Source of the DNA: Hyalella azteca
Lineage: Eukaryota; Arthropoda; Malacostraca; Amphipoda; Hyalellidae
Direction: 5' to 3'
Length of the DNA: 64,000 nucleotides
Assembly (NCBI RefSeq): GCF_000764305.2
Contig: NW_025947564.1
Span: 186,001 to 250,000 of the forward strand
Position numbers and translations under genes: made by a program. Under the pieces are notes generated by a model that was not told where the DNA came from, did no database searches, and was given only the letters and a program-made list of their open reading frames with translations. Shown here one piece after another: positions 18,939 to 31,450 of the stretch (within the stretch, counting starts at the first letter, position 1; each line of letters begins with the position of its first letter).

Positions 18939-20092
18939 AGGAGTTTGTATAGAGTTTCGTGCAAGAAGTCTCTCTTATACACTACATACTTATACACTAT
19001 ACCTACTTATACACTATACTTATACACTACACTACTGTACTAAGGATACACTAAGGATGGCTCATGCAGCCCCGCTCCCTCTACAGGATTTGTTCTCAAT
19101 TGTAGGAGCGACAAATGATAACTAATACAGCAGAGGAAACAGTTATCTAAAACACTGAGTGTTTTGAACGAAGTGAAAAGACGAATCTAGATATGTACTT
19201 AAAAAGACTGCTTCGAGCAATGAATGTTAAACATTGAACCGCGTTGTTAGTGAGATTATGTCCATCCTGCAGTCGATTTCTTATGAATATTTCGCGGAGA
19301 GCGAAAGGCAGTTTGTCAAGGCGACATGCGTGGCAGCAACACCTTTTTACTCTCTGTGACTTCACATAACCCAGGTTATTCAAGGACAATATATATCACT
19401 TAAAAATGTTGGTACCTAATAGAAATGAGGCGCGGTGCAATTCAACACATACTACATTCATTTGTCCGAAGATCTATTTATTCTGTGAAATAATTAAAGG
19501 TCTTTCGACGACAATGGATTTTTCTGTGCGAACATGAATTAAGACCATAGACAGAGAAAAAGTTCCAACGTGTGAAAGGAAAAATTGTACAGTCGGCAGC
19601 GAGCTGGCGCGATATGCGACAGAATGAAGTCATGCCGCCCTTAAGGCGGTTATTGCGCACCCTAAATTATGCATGCGGCGCACGTGAGTCACGAAGCAAA
19701 GGAGGGCTTCAAATATCGTCTGATTACGAGCAGATATCTAACAAAAATCGTCAAGGAAGAAAACTGGCGTCTCCTTCTTGGGGGCTGAGAGTTGATGCTG
19801 ATACAGACATTTCTTTTCGTAACAACTTGTTATCAAATTTGTCACCCTAAATTTGTAGTTGACACCACGGAAAAAACGCTTGTATAAGAGTAGACGTTCT
19901 GGTATAAAGTTAGTCTATTAAGGAGAAATCGGCGACGCAATTACGAAAAAGATCTTATTCATGATGCCTTAAACAACAGTGCGCAGGCGCACAGGGGGCA
20001 TTGATAGGATAAAAATGTCCATGGTTCAGCGTAGAGATGCTACGACCACAGGCGCCACGGCAGCCATACACAGGGCGCGCTCTACCCTCCAT
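18939..20092. other. No recognisable gene
   Basis: A short TATACACTA repeat at 18975-19030, then unique sequence. No supported exon. Confidence 0.5.
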
Positions 20093-20353
20093 GGGCCATA
20101 CTTTCAAAACTCGCTAAGTGAACGTAAGTACTTACGCTCTATTTTCATGTCTATGATTGGTGGATTTTGCTTGAAAGGCCGTCAATGATTGGCTGATGAA
20201 CTTACGATCTCTTGACTTTTTTTGAAAGTATAGTGAACGTAAGTACTTACGCTCTATTTTCATGTCTATGATTGGTGGATTTTGCTTGAAAGGCCGTCAA
20301 TGATTGGCTGATGAACTTACGATCTCTTGACTTTTTTTGAAAGTAAAGGCCCA
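20093..20353 (+). mobile_element. MITE family A, copy 4, with large internal duplication
   Basis: Contains the segment from GTGAACGTAAGTACTTACGC to CTTTTTTTGAAAGTA twice (about 115 bp unit) between one left end and one right end. Confidence 0.93.
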
Positions 20354-20528
20354 TATCGCGACATGCGCACGGCTATGAGGCAAGACGCATGACGTGCGCG
20401 TGAGTCTTGCGATTACCACCGCGACGCGCGCATTGTGGCGCACTGCCAACTGGCACGGCGGCCGCCACGGCTGCAGCGGCGCAGGTTTTCGGCATATGAA
20501 GCTCCACGCGATGCAACGGCTAATTCCT
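20354..20528. other. Short GC-rich, CpG-rich island between two MITEs
   Basis: About 175 bases with many CG dinucleotides (for example GACGCGCGCATTGTGGCGC), sharply richer than its neighbours and exactly bounded by MITE copies 4 and 5. Open on both strands, but no splice sites or family match, so coding is not supported. Confidence 0.4.
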
Positions 20529-20673
20529 GGGCCCATACTTTCAAAAAAGTTAAGAGATCGTAAGTTCATCAGCCAATCATTGACGGCCTTTCAAGCAAAA
20601 TCCACCAATCATAGACAAGAAAATAGAGCGTAAGTACTTAAGTTCACTTAGCGAATTTTGAAAGTATGACCCC
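20529..20673 (-). mobile_element. MITE family A, copy 5
   Basis: GGGCCCATACTTTCAAAAAA ... GAATTTTGAAAGTATGACCCC. Inverted relative to copy 4. Confidence 0.93.
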
Positions 20674-21424
20674 TGAACTACATGCAGTGTTTATCAAAAT
20701 TAAATTTAAATCTAATTTCAGAACATAACACTTACGTATTTTAAATCATATTTCCGAGCATTAATATAGAATAGTATCTGTTTAAACAATACCCAACTCC
20801 GCGTAAGTGGTAAACAGCGTCGTGGAGTCAGTCACGGCATCATATTAGCATATTTTATAAGGATTACATAAAAAATTATCCCAAACTTTCAGGAACAAAT
20901 TCCCGTTCACAGTAGTAACGTGGTAATTTTCAGTTGCTTGATACGTGCATCAATGTCTTCGGAAATTAAGAGTATTCGTTTGAGGCCTCGCTCATGTGCT
21001 TGTGTAGCTTGTATCACAGATACCATCATGTGTAACGCACTCCTCTTTCTGTTTGAGTACATTACGTACCGTCATATCTATGTAGCACTGCTGCTGTAAC
21101 ACTGCTGTACAACCGCTCCAGCAGAGATGAAGAACTTGCTAGCACCATATGTACCGTCATACACATTAGATAGACGAATCTATAGATAGAAGGTAATGTA
21201 ATAATTGATTAGAGACCGAATATTTCAGTCACCTAATCAGCAATTCAATTAATAATCGAATATGTACCACTCTGTAACACTGCTGCACAACATCTAGAGC
21301 AGAGATGAGGAATTTGCGGTATCGCTAGTATGGCATTAGCGAGTGTTCTTCAAGATGATCCAAGGATAGTCAAGGTGAGAAGACAGCGAAAACAGAACAG
21401 TGCTTGAGCACGCAGCATGCAACG
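20674..21424. other. No recognisable gene
   Basis: AT-rich. A diverged duplication of CTGTAACACTGCTGYACAAC + GAGCAGAGATGAGGAA occurs at about 21095 and 21275. Nothing else seen. Confidence 0.5.
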
Positions 21425-21562
21425 AGAAGTCGCTGCATATGTTGCTGCGTCGCTGCATATGTTGCTCAGTCGCTGCATATGTTGCTCAGTCGCTGCATAT
21501 GTTGCTCAGTCGCTGCATATGTTGCTCAGTCGCTGCATATGTTGCTCAGTTGCTGCATATGT
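21425..21562. repeat. 20 bp minisatellite (GTCGCTGCATATGTTGCTCA)
   Basis: Seven copies. All plus frames are open through it because of the repeat, giving false open frames. Confidence 0.95.
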
Positions 21563-23049
21563 TCAGAGACGACCGTACATACAACGACACGAGAACGTCA
21601 AGATACAAATTGGTATCACTAACTCTAATATGAGATCGTTTAAACAGATAAATATGACATTAATCCTCTCGTGCTTTTTGATACGTCCCGCATTTTAATT
21701 CATTTTACGCCCAACATAAAATAGAATTTTACATCGTTTAGATAGATGAACACCTTCATTAATGCTCATTGTCGCGTTATTATATATCTGATCAATGCAC
21801 AGCGAAGGCTCAGATCAATAAACATTTTAGATACTTTCTCAAAATATTATCAAACACGTATATATTGTATCAGCTTCTGAATAAACGTGTTACATTCTTT
21901 ATCGACTCAAGAAGGGACTATATTCTATATCGACTCATCACTTAGCTTTGACCGATCGGTGAATCGTTGTAAACAATTTGCACGTCCAATGTGAGATTCG
22001 AATCATAAAATAACAGTTTATGCCCTTTGACAAAGTGCGCGTTGTAACATTTAGTTAGTACACAAGGCTCGCTTCACATCGATAATACATAACTTAGAAC
22101 GAATAATTATCAATACAGACGTAAATTTTAATAGAATGTTGCCGTAAAATAAAAATTTAACTTCGACGAGCCTTCATTTTCGTGAAACCTGGATACATGT
22201 TAGACTGCCGAAATGTGAAAATAATATTTGTTTTCTTTCATTAATTCTTATTATTATCGCGTTCACATTTAGGTTAAATTCAATAAGTGGTATGCACGAC
22301 TCATGTATATTTGTCAAAGTTTGTGACCCTGCTTGCTTGCGGGTGCGTCCTAGAACCGCATATACTAGGTGACCCCAAAAAAAGTTGCTAAAAGTAAAGG
22401 CTTATAACTCGAAAAGTAATAAAGTATTAAACGTAATATAAAGAGAATTACTGTTCGTGCGCGCATCATTGATACTTATCGTGTCGAGATATTACCTGAA
22501 CCTGAAATTTCATTATTAATGGGAGAATAGGAAAGGAATGGAGGAAAGGGAGAAAATAATTGTCCCAAAAAATTACATTTGATTTTGTAATTGACATACC
22601 TAAATTGAATTTAGAAGACGCGAAAAAATTTCACTTTTTTGAGCCTTAAGTAAAATGGTAGTTTTTTCTTCAATGTAAAACGTGGGCTTTAAATATGATT
22701 TCAAAATTATAGGAACTATCAAGCCCTGACAACAACGGGTTAAATTACTAGTTTCTCCTATAAATTATATAAGAAGGCACCATTTCTTAATGAAAAACCC
22801 ATCTTCTCCTTTAAAAAAGAGAGGATAACAATTGTCAATGAGCAACATATTGCAGTTTTTTGTGCACTTAAAGTAACAGACAACAAAGGCGACAAAAAAT
22901 AAAATGACACAAAAACACTGAAAATAACAAAACTTTGGAGCAATGCAAACATTTTGGTATTTCACCAACTATCGAAATATCGAAATAAATATTTCGAAAA
23001 AACTTTGAATTCATTAAATATAGCCTAATTTGCCAAGATTTCAAAATTT
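21563..23049. other. No recognisable gene
   Basis: Strongly AT-rich. No exon candidate with acceptable splice sites. Confidence 0.5.
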
Positions 23050-23420
23050 TGCGTAGTAGACCAATTGCTCGAATATCACAATAACTTTTTCTTCCCAAAA
23101 TCACAGAGCAACCATAGACTAGTGCTATATCATAAACGGATAAGCTACCTCAGGTTGATCCTCCAAGGCTCCAGCTGCTGAAAAGATGATCGTAGACCTC
23201 GCAGAGAACTTGTATTTATGCTACATTAATATTATTTGATCAGTGGCACAACGAAACAAGCTAAGATTCTTCAATCGACTTCAATAATAACTAATAATGG
23301 TCTTGAAAGAGCTCAACTGGTTACCTCGTAGTCACCTATCCAGAAATTCACGGTGCACAACCTCGCATGCGTGCGACACGCCTACCAACCTCTCACTACA
23401 AACTCCAGTTACGTACTGAC
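23050..23420 (+). repeat. Direct duplication, copy 1
   Basis: About 360 bases repeated at 24682-25040 with small indels. Shared stretches include CTCGAATATCACA, GATCGTAGACCTCGCAGAGA and CAACCTCTCACTACAAACTC. The copies lie about 1.63 kb apart in the same orientation. Confidence 0.88.
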
Positions 23421-23636
23421 TACTTACAAGCACATGCATAGACTTAGACTGTTTAGTCTGAATTTGTATGGAGACTTCGGAGGTGCAGCACAAGTGGGAG
23501 GCAGCGCAAGTTGCCGATACTGAGCTACCAGCCTACCACTACTCCGACTACTCCGTAGTGGTAGCTCACTAGACCGTAACAATGAAAGAAACTATAATCA
23601 AACCATATTTTCTATGTGTTTTGGTTCAGTTTGCAG

Positions 23637-23782
23637 CGCTGGAGTTGCACCAGCAGTCAGCTGATCGCATCAGCTGTGCAGCGGCAGCGCTGGAGACACG
23701 ACGCCGTATTGAACCACGCGGCGGGGGCCCAACCCCCTCTCGTTCTGAGCCCCCGTGGGGGGCGCCGCAACTTGAAGAATAA
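23637..23782 (+). CDS. Candidate terminal coding exon, function unknown
   Basis: A possible acceptor GTTCAGTTTGCAG precedes a GC-rich open stretch reading ALELHQQSADRISCAAAALE then TRRRIEPRGGGPTPSR and ending QLEE-stop. The composition differs clearly from the AT-rich flanks, and the first half looks helical. I recognise no family. Immediately downstream are two minisatellites. It could instead be a chance open frame in a GC-rich island. Confidence 0.28.
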
Positions 23783-23800
23783 CAGACCACAAACCAAACC

Positions 23801-23985
23801 GCTGGGCCCAACGTATTAAAACCGCTGGGCCCAACGTATTAAAACAGCTTGGCCCAACGTATTAAAACAGATTGGCCCAACGTATTAAAACAGCTTGGCC
23901 CAACGTATTAAAACAGCTTGGCCCAACGTATTAAAACAGCTTGGCCCAACGTATTAAAACAGCTTGGCCCAACGTATTAAAAGCA
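23801..23985. repeat. 23 bp minisatellite
   Basis: Eight copies of ACAGCTTGGCCCAACGTATT + AAA; the first two carry CCGCTGGGCCC. Confidence 0.93.
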
Positions 23986-24112
23986 AGTGCAGCGGGAGTG
24001 TGGGGTGCAGCAAGTGCAGCAGGAGTGTGGGGTGCAGCAAGTGCAGCGGGAGTGTGGGGCGCAGCAAGTGCAGCAGGAGTGTGGGGCGCAGCAAGTGCAG
24101 CAGGAGTGCCAC
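23986..24112. repeat. ~27 bp GC-rich minisatellite
   Basis: Five copies of GTGCAGCAGGAGTGTGGGG + TGCAGCAA. Open in several frames. Confidence 0.93.
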
Positions 24113-24319
24113 CACTTCACTTCTGACTGCCAAATTTGTGGCTACGAGCAACGCCACTACAGTGGACCCCTAGTGCTGACTGCACCAGGCTTGGTCTGCT
24201 GTCTATCACGCCCTAGTGAAGGTCTGAAGGCTTTGAATCATTCGCGACCTTCTGTGATTTACAACTGCTTTGCATGTGTTGACATAGGCAAAACAGCTCT
24301 ACAATTACCGGTCGGTTAA
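24098..24319 (+). other. Open frame with Cys/His cluster, doubtful
   Basis: After the repeat the plus frame reads QECHHFTSDCQICGYEQRHY, a C/H-rich stretch, and stays open to 24319. There is no clear start or family. The spacing of Cys and His does not match a classical zinc finger. It may be a repeat-led chance frame. Confidence 0.18.
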
Positions 24320-24681
24320 ACTCCAAAATAAATTACGACAATTAGAACGGTAACCTGCCTACCAGATGAGCGGGATAATGTTTTGAATTTTCCGGCATTA
24401 AATCAAGCAATTATTCGATAAAAGCATTCCATCTATATTCTATAGGCACAGTGGAAACTGGAAAGCTGCCAATAAGTTCAAACAGACAAGAAATTTAGCC
24501 TCGAAATTCATAAGCTTCAGCCTCAGTGCGAAGCAAAGTAAGCAAACTTAACATTTTGGACAACTCTCATAAGTAATGCAAGGGAGACGTTGTCAGCAGT
24601 GGTATTTTCAAGCCGTCAGTAAATCTTTGCATTACGCAGGAGCTGCACACAGGAACACTAGAAGAGGTAATGAAGAATTGT

Positions 24682-25040
24682 AGACCATTTGCTCGAATAT
24701 CACACTAACTAGAATAAATTTTTCTTCCCGAAATCACAGGACAACCATAGACTAGTGCTATAAACAAATAAGCTACCTCAGGTTGATCCTCCAGCTGCTG
24801 AAAAGACGATCGTAGACCTCGCAGAGAACTTGTATTTATGTTACAATAATATTATTTGATCAGCGGCACAACGAAACAAGCGAAGTTTCTTCAATCGACT
24901 TCAATAATAACTAATAATGGTCTTGAAAGAGCTCAACTGGTTACCTTGTAGTCGCCTAACCAGAAATTCACGGTGCACAACCTCGCAAGCGTGCGACACG
25001 CCACCAACCTCTCACTACAAACTCCAGTTACACACTGAAG
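24682..25040 (+). repeat. Direct duplication, copy 2
   Basis: Second copy of the 23050-23420 segment. It starts TGTAGACC and ends GTTACA (TG...CA as in LTRs), but copy 1 lacks these exact ends, and I see neither a primer-binding site nor a target duplication. Confidence 0.85.
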
Positions 25041-26080
25041 TTAACTGACGTCACTTCACTCACTTATGGTTTATAGTTCATACTTCAAACTCAATCCCAC
25101 TGTTCTGGTTGAGCTTGCAAAATGCATATGAACAATGATAAATATAAAACTACGGGGGAAAACATGAATACTTTTTTATTTTAGATAACAAAAATGAATA
25201 CTTTTGCGTGATACGTGAATTCCATGGTGTGAATTCAGACGGGAAGGAATTCTACCATGACTACGAATTTTCGAAATATCGGAAGGATTCCAGCTGTTGT
25301 GTAGAAAGAAACAAATGCATTTTTGTTCTCTAAAGGGTGCAAATGTACATTCAGAAGTAAAACAGTAATGAAAGTATAGTTTTATAGTAAGTTTTTCCTA
25401 ACACTATTCTCAGCCCACTGAAATCGCTGAGATTGAATTACAAACATTTTCGTATTGATCGCGAATCGAGTAAATATTATTATAGTTTCAATTAAATTCC
25501 ACATTTTTATCGCTATTTGCCATTAATTTAGCAAGGTGTTATATATTTCATTTCTTCCATGACTAAAGCGTGATAGATTACCCTAAAAAAAAACCTGCAA
25601 AAGAAATTTATTTTGATGGTAGACCGAGTTGAACTGAAACTAAGCTATCGCGAGCTGAAACTCGATAAATTTTTCTGAAGAATGCATGAGATCCAAGCAG
25701 CCTCAGGGTGCAGTGAAACAATATCGATGTGGAACTGAAAACAACTTAGCGATATGATCTGCTAAAGAGTTGCAAGACGAATTAGACGATAACACTATTC
25801 ATTTACGATTTTTAACAATAATACGTACATATGATGTTCAAAACTGACCAAATTCCTAACACGTGTATAACCTTAAAGAAACTGGATAAACTTTCTTCCA
25901 ACAATATTTTTACAATTTTTTTTAATAAACTCCGATAAGGCGATATTTGAGATGTTGTTTCAAAGTTTCTAGATATCAGCCATAAGAATCAGTTCAAAGG
26001 GCATCATCTGACTTGACAATAATACCGGACCATTCGGAATAGCAATATTTTCAAGATTTTAATCATGAGGTATAGCGGTT
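25041..26080. other. No recognisable gene
   Basis: AT-rich unique sequence with short homopolymer runs. Confidence 0.5.
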
Positions 26081-26140
26081 TCAGCGTAGGCCTCTCGCCG
26101 ATTCTCAACATCGCAGAACATTCACAGCTTATTGCGGGTC
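26081..26140 (-). mobile_element. SINE tail fragment, copy 3
   Basis: AGCGGTTTCAGCGTAGGCC, CTCGCCGATTCTCAACATCG and TTGCGGGTCTCGAA match the reverse complement of the 3' part of the dimeric SINE. Confidence 0.75.
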
Positions 26141-26524
26141 TCGAAAAGTAATCGTACTACGTTATAAATAACTCATAGTGGTTTGACATAATAACTCACG
26201 ACAATCGTATTGCTGTATTCTACGATTGGTATATAGTGCATGCTTGCATTGTCCTCTCTTCAGTGATGAGCACTTCCTGTAGCAAAGAGTATACCGCTGC
26301 AGATCTATGCACTTTATTTTCACGAAACGGATTTATACTCAGAGGCCTTAAATCCTATACGCGGTCAGTCATTTCAGGGGTGAAACATTGTTGGCACCCG
26401 AACACAATTGATTAACTAGTCAAACAGGGAGCATTGACTACAATCTAAAAAGTCGTCCTGAATGTTAGTTATACCAAGAAACCATTTAAATAGTGACACT
26501 AGATCACGCTATTAACATACTGAT

Positions 26525-26870
26525 AACATAACATAGTGATGTCGGCGCTGAAGAGTATAGGCCAGATGTGGCCTGTCGCCGATTCTTACTTTTCGTGACT
26601 TGTTCACAGAAGATCTAAAATCATGTCATTTGGCCTGATCTTTTCAGGTCTAACGATAGTTTGAAATAGCTACTAGACTTGCACCTGGTTCGATATGGTG
26701 CTAGGCATTTCAAATCTGAACATATATTTTTCCATAGCTTTATCTAGTCTGTTCTTGAACGCGTTCAAACTCGGAGCGCCAACGATGTCATTGGGGAGTC
26801 TGTCATTAATCTAGCCTAGCCAGCAGCTTGTTGCTAACAAGATTCAATCTAGACCTAAACGCCAGCAGTA
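26525..26870 (-). mobile_element. LINE 3' end with reverse-transcriptase C-terminal remnant
   Basis: The minus strand encodes NDRLPNDIVGAPSLNAFKNR then LDKAMEKYMFRFEM, the W-N-x-L-P-x-x-V-x-x-x-S-x-x-x-F-K-x-x-L-D-K end typical of CR1/jockey-type non-LTR reverse transcriptases. After a stop come AAGAATCGGCGACAGGCC, CAGCGCCGACATCAC and a short ATGTT tail. Upstream the frame is broken, so the copy is a dead 5'-truncated fragment. Confidence 0.82.
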
Positions 26871-27860
26871 AATGTACAGATTAAATCAAGTTATGAAGAA
26901 TACAACAGTTAACATATGATGATAAATTGTCCAGCATCAGCTGGACATGTGTACGGTCATCAGCAAACAGACACATGCTGTACGTTCTTCACAAGTGACT
27001 GGAATATTTTAAACCATTCCGTAAGTGGTCGTATAGGGTTGATGCATGGTTCCAAGTGCGATTAGGGGTTAAAAAACGTGACTCTTGGTTGACGTCTACT
27101 CCTGATACAAATAATATGGCCTATACTACCCAAAATTATGTGTAACATGATACAATTAAAAGAGAATATGTGGTATGAGATGTACGTAATTAAACTTCAC
27201 CACTCACCGAGTCATCAAAGGAGTAAGACCCTTTATTGGTCCATGAAAAGTAATTCATTTCGTTTTGGACGGCACAGACCGTCACGTATGTTGGTGACTC
27301 TTATCCTGTCACGTCGCACTACAGAATAAGAGGGGAAGATTTTACGTCGCAGGGAAGATTTTTACTGAGTAGGAAAACTCTCATAAGTTCTATCCGTTGT
27401 TTGAGGAAGTTTCAACCTTTCGCATGATGTTAAAAAAAGTATTTTGGGAGAGAAATATTATTACAATACAAATTCCATAAGATGTTGTTTTATCAACTAG
27501 AAGAACTAGTAACACTTAAAATATCTTCGAAACAATTAGGATTTAGGGAAAATTAACATCACCAGTTATCATAGCATTTAAATAATTAACATTACACATT
27601 GATTTCTTTTACAAAAACTGTTAAGCGACCATCTCCTCTACAGCTAGTGGAGCATTCGTTGCCTCAACTGAAATGCCTCAAATACAAATCTGTGTAATCT
27701 CTGAACCAAAATCACCATAGATTGTCCTATCACAGGAAACAATAGCACCAATGTCTGCTATCTGACACCCATTCGTGACTCATGACTCATGTAGATTAAT
27801 CCATATCAGAACACCGCTAACAATATAGGAAGAAAACGAGACAATGACTTATGCCCTTGT
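26871..27860. other. No recognisable gene
   Basis: AT-rich unique sequence. Confidence 0.5.
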
Positions 27861-27953
27861 GAATCAAGTCACGAAAAGTTCAAGAATCGGCAACAGGCTA
27901 TGGGCCTATTTCTTCAACGCCGACACTTCTATTCTATTCTATTCTATTCTATG
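27861..27953 (+). mobile_element. LINE 3' tail fragment with (ATTCT)n
   Basis: AAGTCACGAAAAGTTCAAGA + ATCGGCAACAGGCTATGGGCC + CAACGCCGACACTTCT and an ATTCT run. Same 3' end family as at 26525 and 12884, with a different pentanucleotide tail. Confidence 0.78.
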
Positions 27954-29371
27954 AACGAAATAATAATGCAGACGGAATGATGGATCCTGCACCTGAAAAT
28001 AAACAAAACCTCACGATGACAGAGAAACAGCAGCGATGAAGCAGCTGGTGCCTCGTGATCACGCGAGATTGTTACCCTTAAAAAGTTGTACAACACCGTT
28101 CACTTGATGACTGCCACAACAACTACGCTAAGTTTTTTTCTACTGAACTCGTGTTCCTCATGGCGCATCATACTTCACTCATTCATTCCAGATGTGTTGG
28201 GTAGAAACGGCCATAGCCACGGCGAAGTATTGGATTTGACACGTGCGATGCTAAAATCTAAAAGAGCCTTATGTATAGCTTCAGGTATCGTTCGTCGTGG
28301 CTCGGTGTAGCGAGGTTAAAGTCCATACGTCTTCACTATTCATATCTACATGTTGTCTACCAAGTGATATATATCATATAATCATGTTTATAGAACATCT
28401 CATAATAAAATTGATTAGAATCGACGTTCGTGCGTCGACATTAAGAATTTTGTCGTCAATTTCCACGTAAAAGTTCCGAGTCGTGATGTTCACACTCACT
28501 GCATCCCTAATCCTGAAAGATTTTGGTCAACAGTATGAAATTATATTACAACGGCCTCCAAAAAAAACGAAGAAAAAGAAATTCACTGTATTCTTAGAAA
28601 TTACAAACTTGTCAAATCAAAACTAAGATTCTATGTGCTCGGAAGTCCAATTAGGTCATGAAGAAGAAGCGACAAGTTTTGCTCCAAAACCTGATCTCGC
28701 GTCTGTGCCGCAGAACAAGTCCAGCAAAGTACTGTTAGGAGCAGCCTACAAAGTATTAATATAACACCGAAAAAGTTCAGCAAAAACTTATACGCGAAAG
28801 TGTCCCAATTGACACGCTGCTATAGGAACGATCTATTGCTAGACCACACCGCTTGCAGACCAACATCGCAGTGGATTAAGAAGGTGTTGCAATATTCATA
28901 CCTGATAGGAGTGTGATGAAGCAGCTCTTGCCGTTCACGTTTGATTGTTGCCAGTAAGAATTTCTGCAAGACCGTTCACTGCGTCAGTTACACCGGCTCT
29001 TCGTGGTCACTACCACAAAATCTCGACCAACTTTTTTTCCACTGTAACTCGTGTTTATGATGGCTGTGTGTGTTTTCTTTATTCCATCCAAAGATGTTTT
29101 GTTATCTTTGTTAGTCCTGCACCACTGAGTGCATTAAAACATAACTAATATTTTTCCGGTACATGTGCAGTTAGATTTCAAACGCTATAAGAATTAGAAC
29201 TACCCAATTCCACTCAGGGCGATGAAAAACTATAAAGCAATTTTGAGTCTTATATGGATGGAGATACTGCGCAGCGGCCGGCTTAATTGTCGTATCCAAT
29301 ACCAAAGATTACCTGGAATGAGTTTGTTAAGATCTCATCTCACCAGCTAAACAGTACCGGGCAGTAATATC
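27954..29371. other. No recognisable gene
   Basis: Two diverged similar segments (about 28075-28150 and 28935-29060, both with CAACACCGTTCACTTGATGA- or CAAGACCGTTCACTGCGTCA-like sequence followed by CTACTGAACTCGTGTT-like sequence) hint at an old repeat. No exon supported. Confidence 0.4.
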
Positions 29372-29598
29372 CCTACTTCACCCAATTATAACGATCTGGG
29401 CCTTGATATGCACTTGTGTTACTGCACCCAATTAACGATCTAACCCTGATATGCACTTGTGTTACTGCACCCAATTAACGATCTAACCCTGATATGCACT
29501 TGTGTTACTGCACCCAATTAATGATCTAACCCTGATGTGCACTTGTGTTACTGCACCAAATTAACGATTTAACCCTGATGTGCACTTGTGTAACTGAG
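29372..29598. repeat. 43 bp tandem repeat, five copies
   Basis: Unit CCCTGATATGCACTTGTGTT + ACTGCACCCAATTAACGATC + TAA; later copies have GATGTGCAC. Confidence 0.94.
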
Positions 29599-29821
29599 GT
29601 TCAAAGCGATGCAGGCAGGACACACACTACATTACCATGGCCATTTGATGGTGCAACAGAACAAGTCATTTCAGCAGCACTTTCTACTAGATTGCACGGA
29701 AGTTGCACTAGGGTGCGACTTAGAGCAGTTGGTTACTCGCGTACACCAGCTAGGGTTCAAAGCACTCGAATATAACGGAGTACAAAACGGCGATTTAAAA
29801 CCTGCATTTCAGTGGCATTGA
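29599..29821 (+). other. Possible terminal exon, unknown protein
   Basis: Just after the 43 bp array, two overlapping plus frames are open. One reads MQAGHTLHYHGHLMVQQNKS ... DLEQLVTRVHQLGFKALEYN ... FQWH-stop. Residue composition looks protein-like and GC content is raised, but no family or decisive splice site was found. Confidence 0.25.
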
Positions 29822-31065
29822 GAGATGGATGCTACACCGAAATTACGCGATGCAACTAATTCTTTCTTTCCATGGCATAAATAATAAACATGTGTGTTTC
29901 GTTATTTCTATTCAAAGCGAGACGGGATGATCCTCAAAGATTTATTCTGATCAGCGATTAAAAACGCTCATTATTGGTGGGAAATAGATATTGAAATGTT
30001 CTAAATTAAATTTAACTCGTGAGTGGAATGACATGGATAAAGAAAGGACTGTGAGCAATATTCATCGTCCAGTACATGGTCCAGCTTAATCGTCAGTTCA
30101 ACATTCCTAGGCTATATATAATGTTAGTACAATCAATTAGTAATCCAGAATTCACAGGCTCAGCAACCTGAATTTCCCATAATAAAAAATCAGAATCATA
30201 AATTTTTGACATTATGCTACGAATGAATTACTGATTCCAAAATTGTCATATGTCGATGTCCATCATGTATGCTTTTGCGGTAATATGTTTGGTGTAGGAA
30301 ATACCGTATGAAGGAAGTAATTGCATTAATTTTGTAGTGGAAACCATGAAGTAAAATAACATACATCCAATTATTTCAAAGTTTGGCATCAGCGTGCAAT
30401 AACTCCACCCATCTTCAGAGCTAGAAGCCGAAGACAAGACTGGAACACTTTAATCCAGAGCAGTGACAGGTTAGGCCAGATGCAGTGTGAGTGTGACCAT
30501 GCTTAACATAAGCAAGCAGGCTTCAGCCGTGGCTGTGGGCAATGGACAATTGAACATACGGCACTATGACGTTAAGCACTTGCTTTCATAGGCTGCTATG
30601 CCCTCTAGCGTGCATAACCATAGAAAGGAATGTGGAAAGCTGGCCTCCGGCATGCAACCCTTACAGCTTCCGGTTGGCGAGTTTCAATTAAAGCCTTCTG
30701 GGTAAAAGTATATCAAGACGAGAATCATTCACATAAAATTCAGTATTTTTTATGGATTTGTGATTATACCGTACGTAAAATATTAAGATTGCGACTATCA
30801 TATTACAAGTTTCAGGATTATTATTTTGTTTTTAATTTTATCATATGTTGAGTTAGCATTCATTTCCTGCAGACACCAAGTCAGTCAGTATGCTGCAATA
30901 CTGTTGCTGAAAGCATTCAATTCCTAACGAAACTGAAATAAATTAAAGCAAGATCTTCACCTAAACTGTCCCAATAATCATACCTAATGTTTGTTAGCTC
31001 TCGTAAGGCCAGCGTGCTGGAGCTAGCATGTATATGCCCAACACAAAACTTTGTTAATGACTATT

Positions 31066-31245
31066 AAATTAGAATCCGAAGATAGCAGACCGGGTTACCC
31101 GCGAGCTTGGGATCTCGTGGAGGCACCGGACAATGAGCGGCAGCGGAACACGGCTTCATTCATCGCAGGAATTGCAACCAAGGGAAAATTTACAGCTTCT
31201 GATTTGGATTACCAGAAGCTGGGGCGACTCTAAATTTTGTTAGGG
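31066..31245 (+). pseudogene. Possible exon or gene relic ending DYQKLGRL
   Basis: A plus frame reads RPGYPRAWDLVEAPDNERQR, NTASFIAGIATKGKFTASDL, DYQKLGRL-stop. It looks like a protein C terminus that I cannot place. Its last ~55 bases (31192-31245) recur at 44230-44284 without an open frame, so this end at least belongs to a dispersed repeat, and the frame may be a relic. Confidence 0.25.
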
Positions 31246-31313
31246 AAAGCACGCTTCCGTTGCGACGCCTTCAGTCTTCGGCATTGGGCCAGCCATATGT
31301 TGTTACTTCAACG

Positions 31314-31450
31314 CAGTGGTTCCCAAACTTATGCAGGCTGGCGCCCCTTTTGGCTCCCCCAGTGAATTCCTAGCGCCCCCACAGACACAAAAAATACAGA
31401 TTTTGAATATTTTCAAAAATATACACTAGAAACCCAGGAAAGGTTAAAAA
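31314..31450 (+). mobile_element. hAT-like element, truncated left end
   Basis: Begins CAGTGGTTCCCAAACTT ... CAGGCTGGCGCCCC ... GGCTCCC, as in the full element at 51172. Similarity fades after about 130 bases, and no matching right terminus was found. Confidence 0.82.

Noticed and set aside
21400..21698. Three overlapping plus frames with LHMLLSRCICC-like repeats
   Set aside because: Translation of the 20 bp minisatellite in three frames; no splice or start context.
22368..22400. TAGGTGACCCCAAAAAAAGT resembling a transposon terminus
   Set aside because: No inverted partner or target duplication found downstream.
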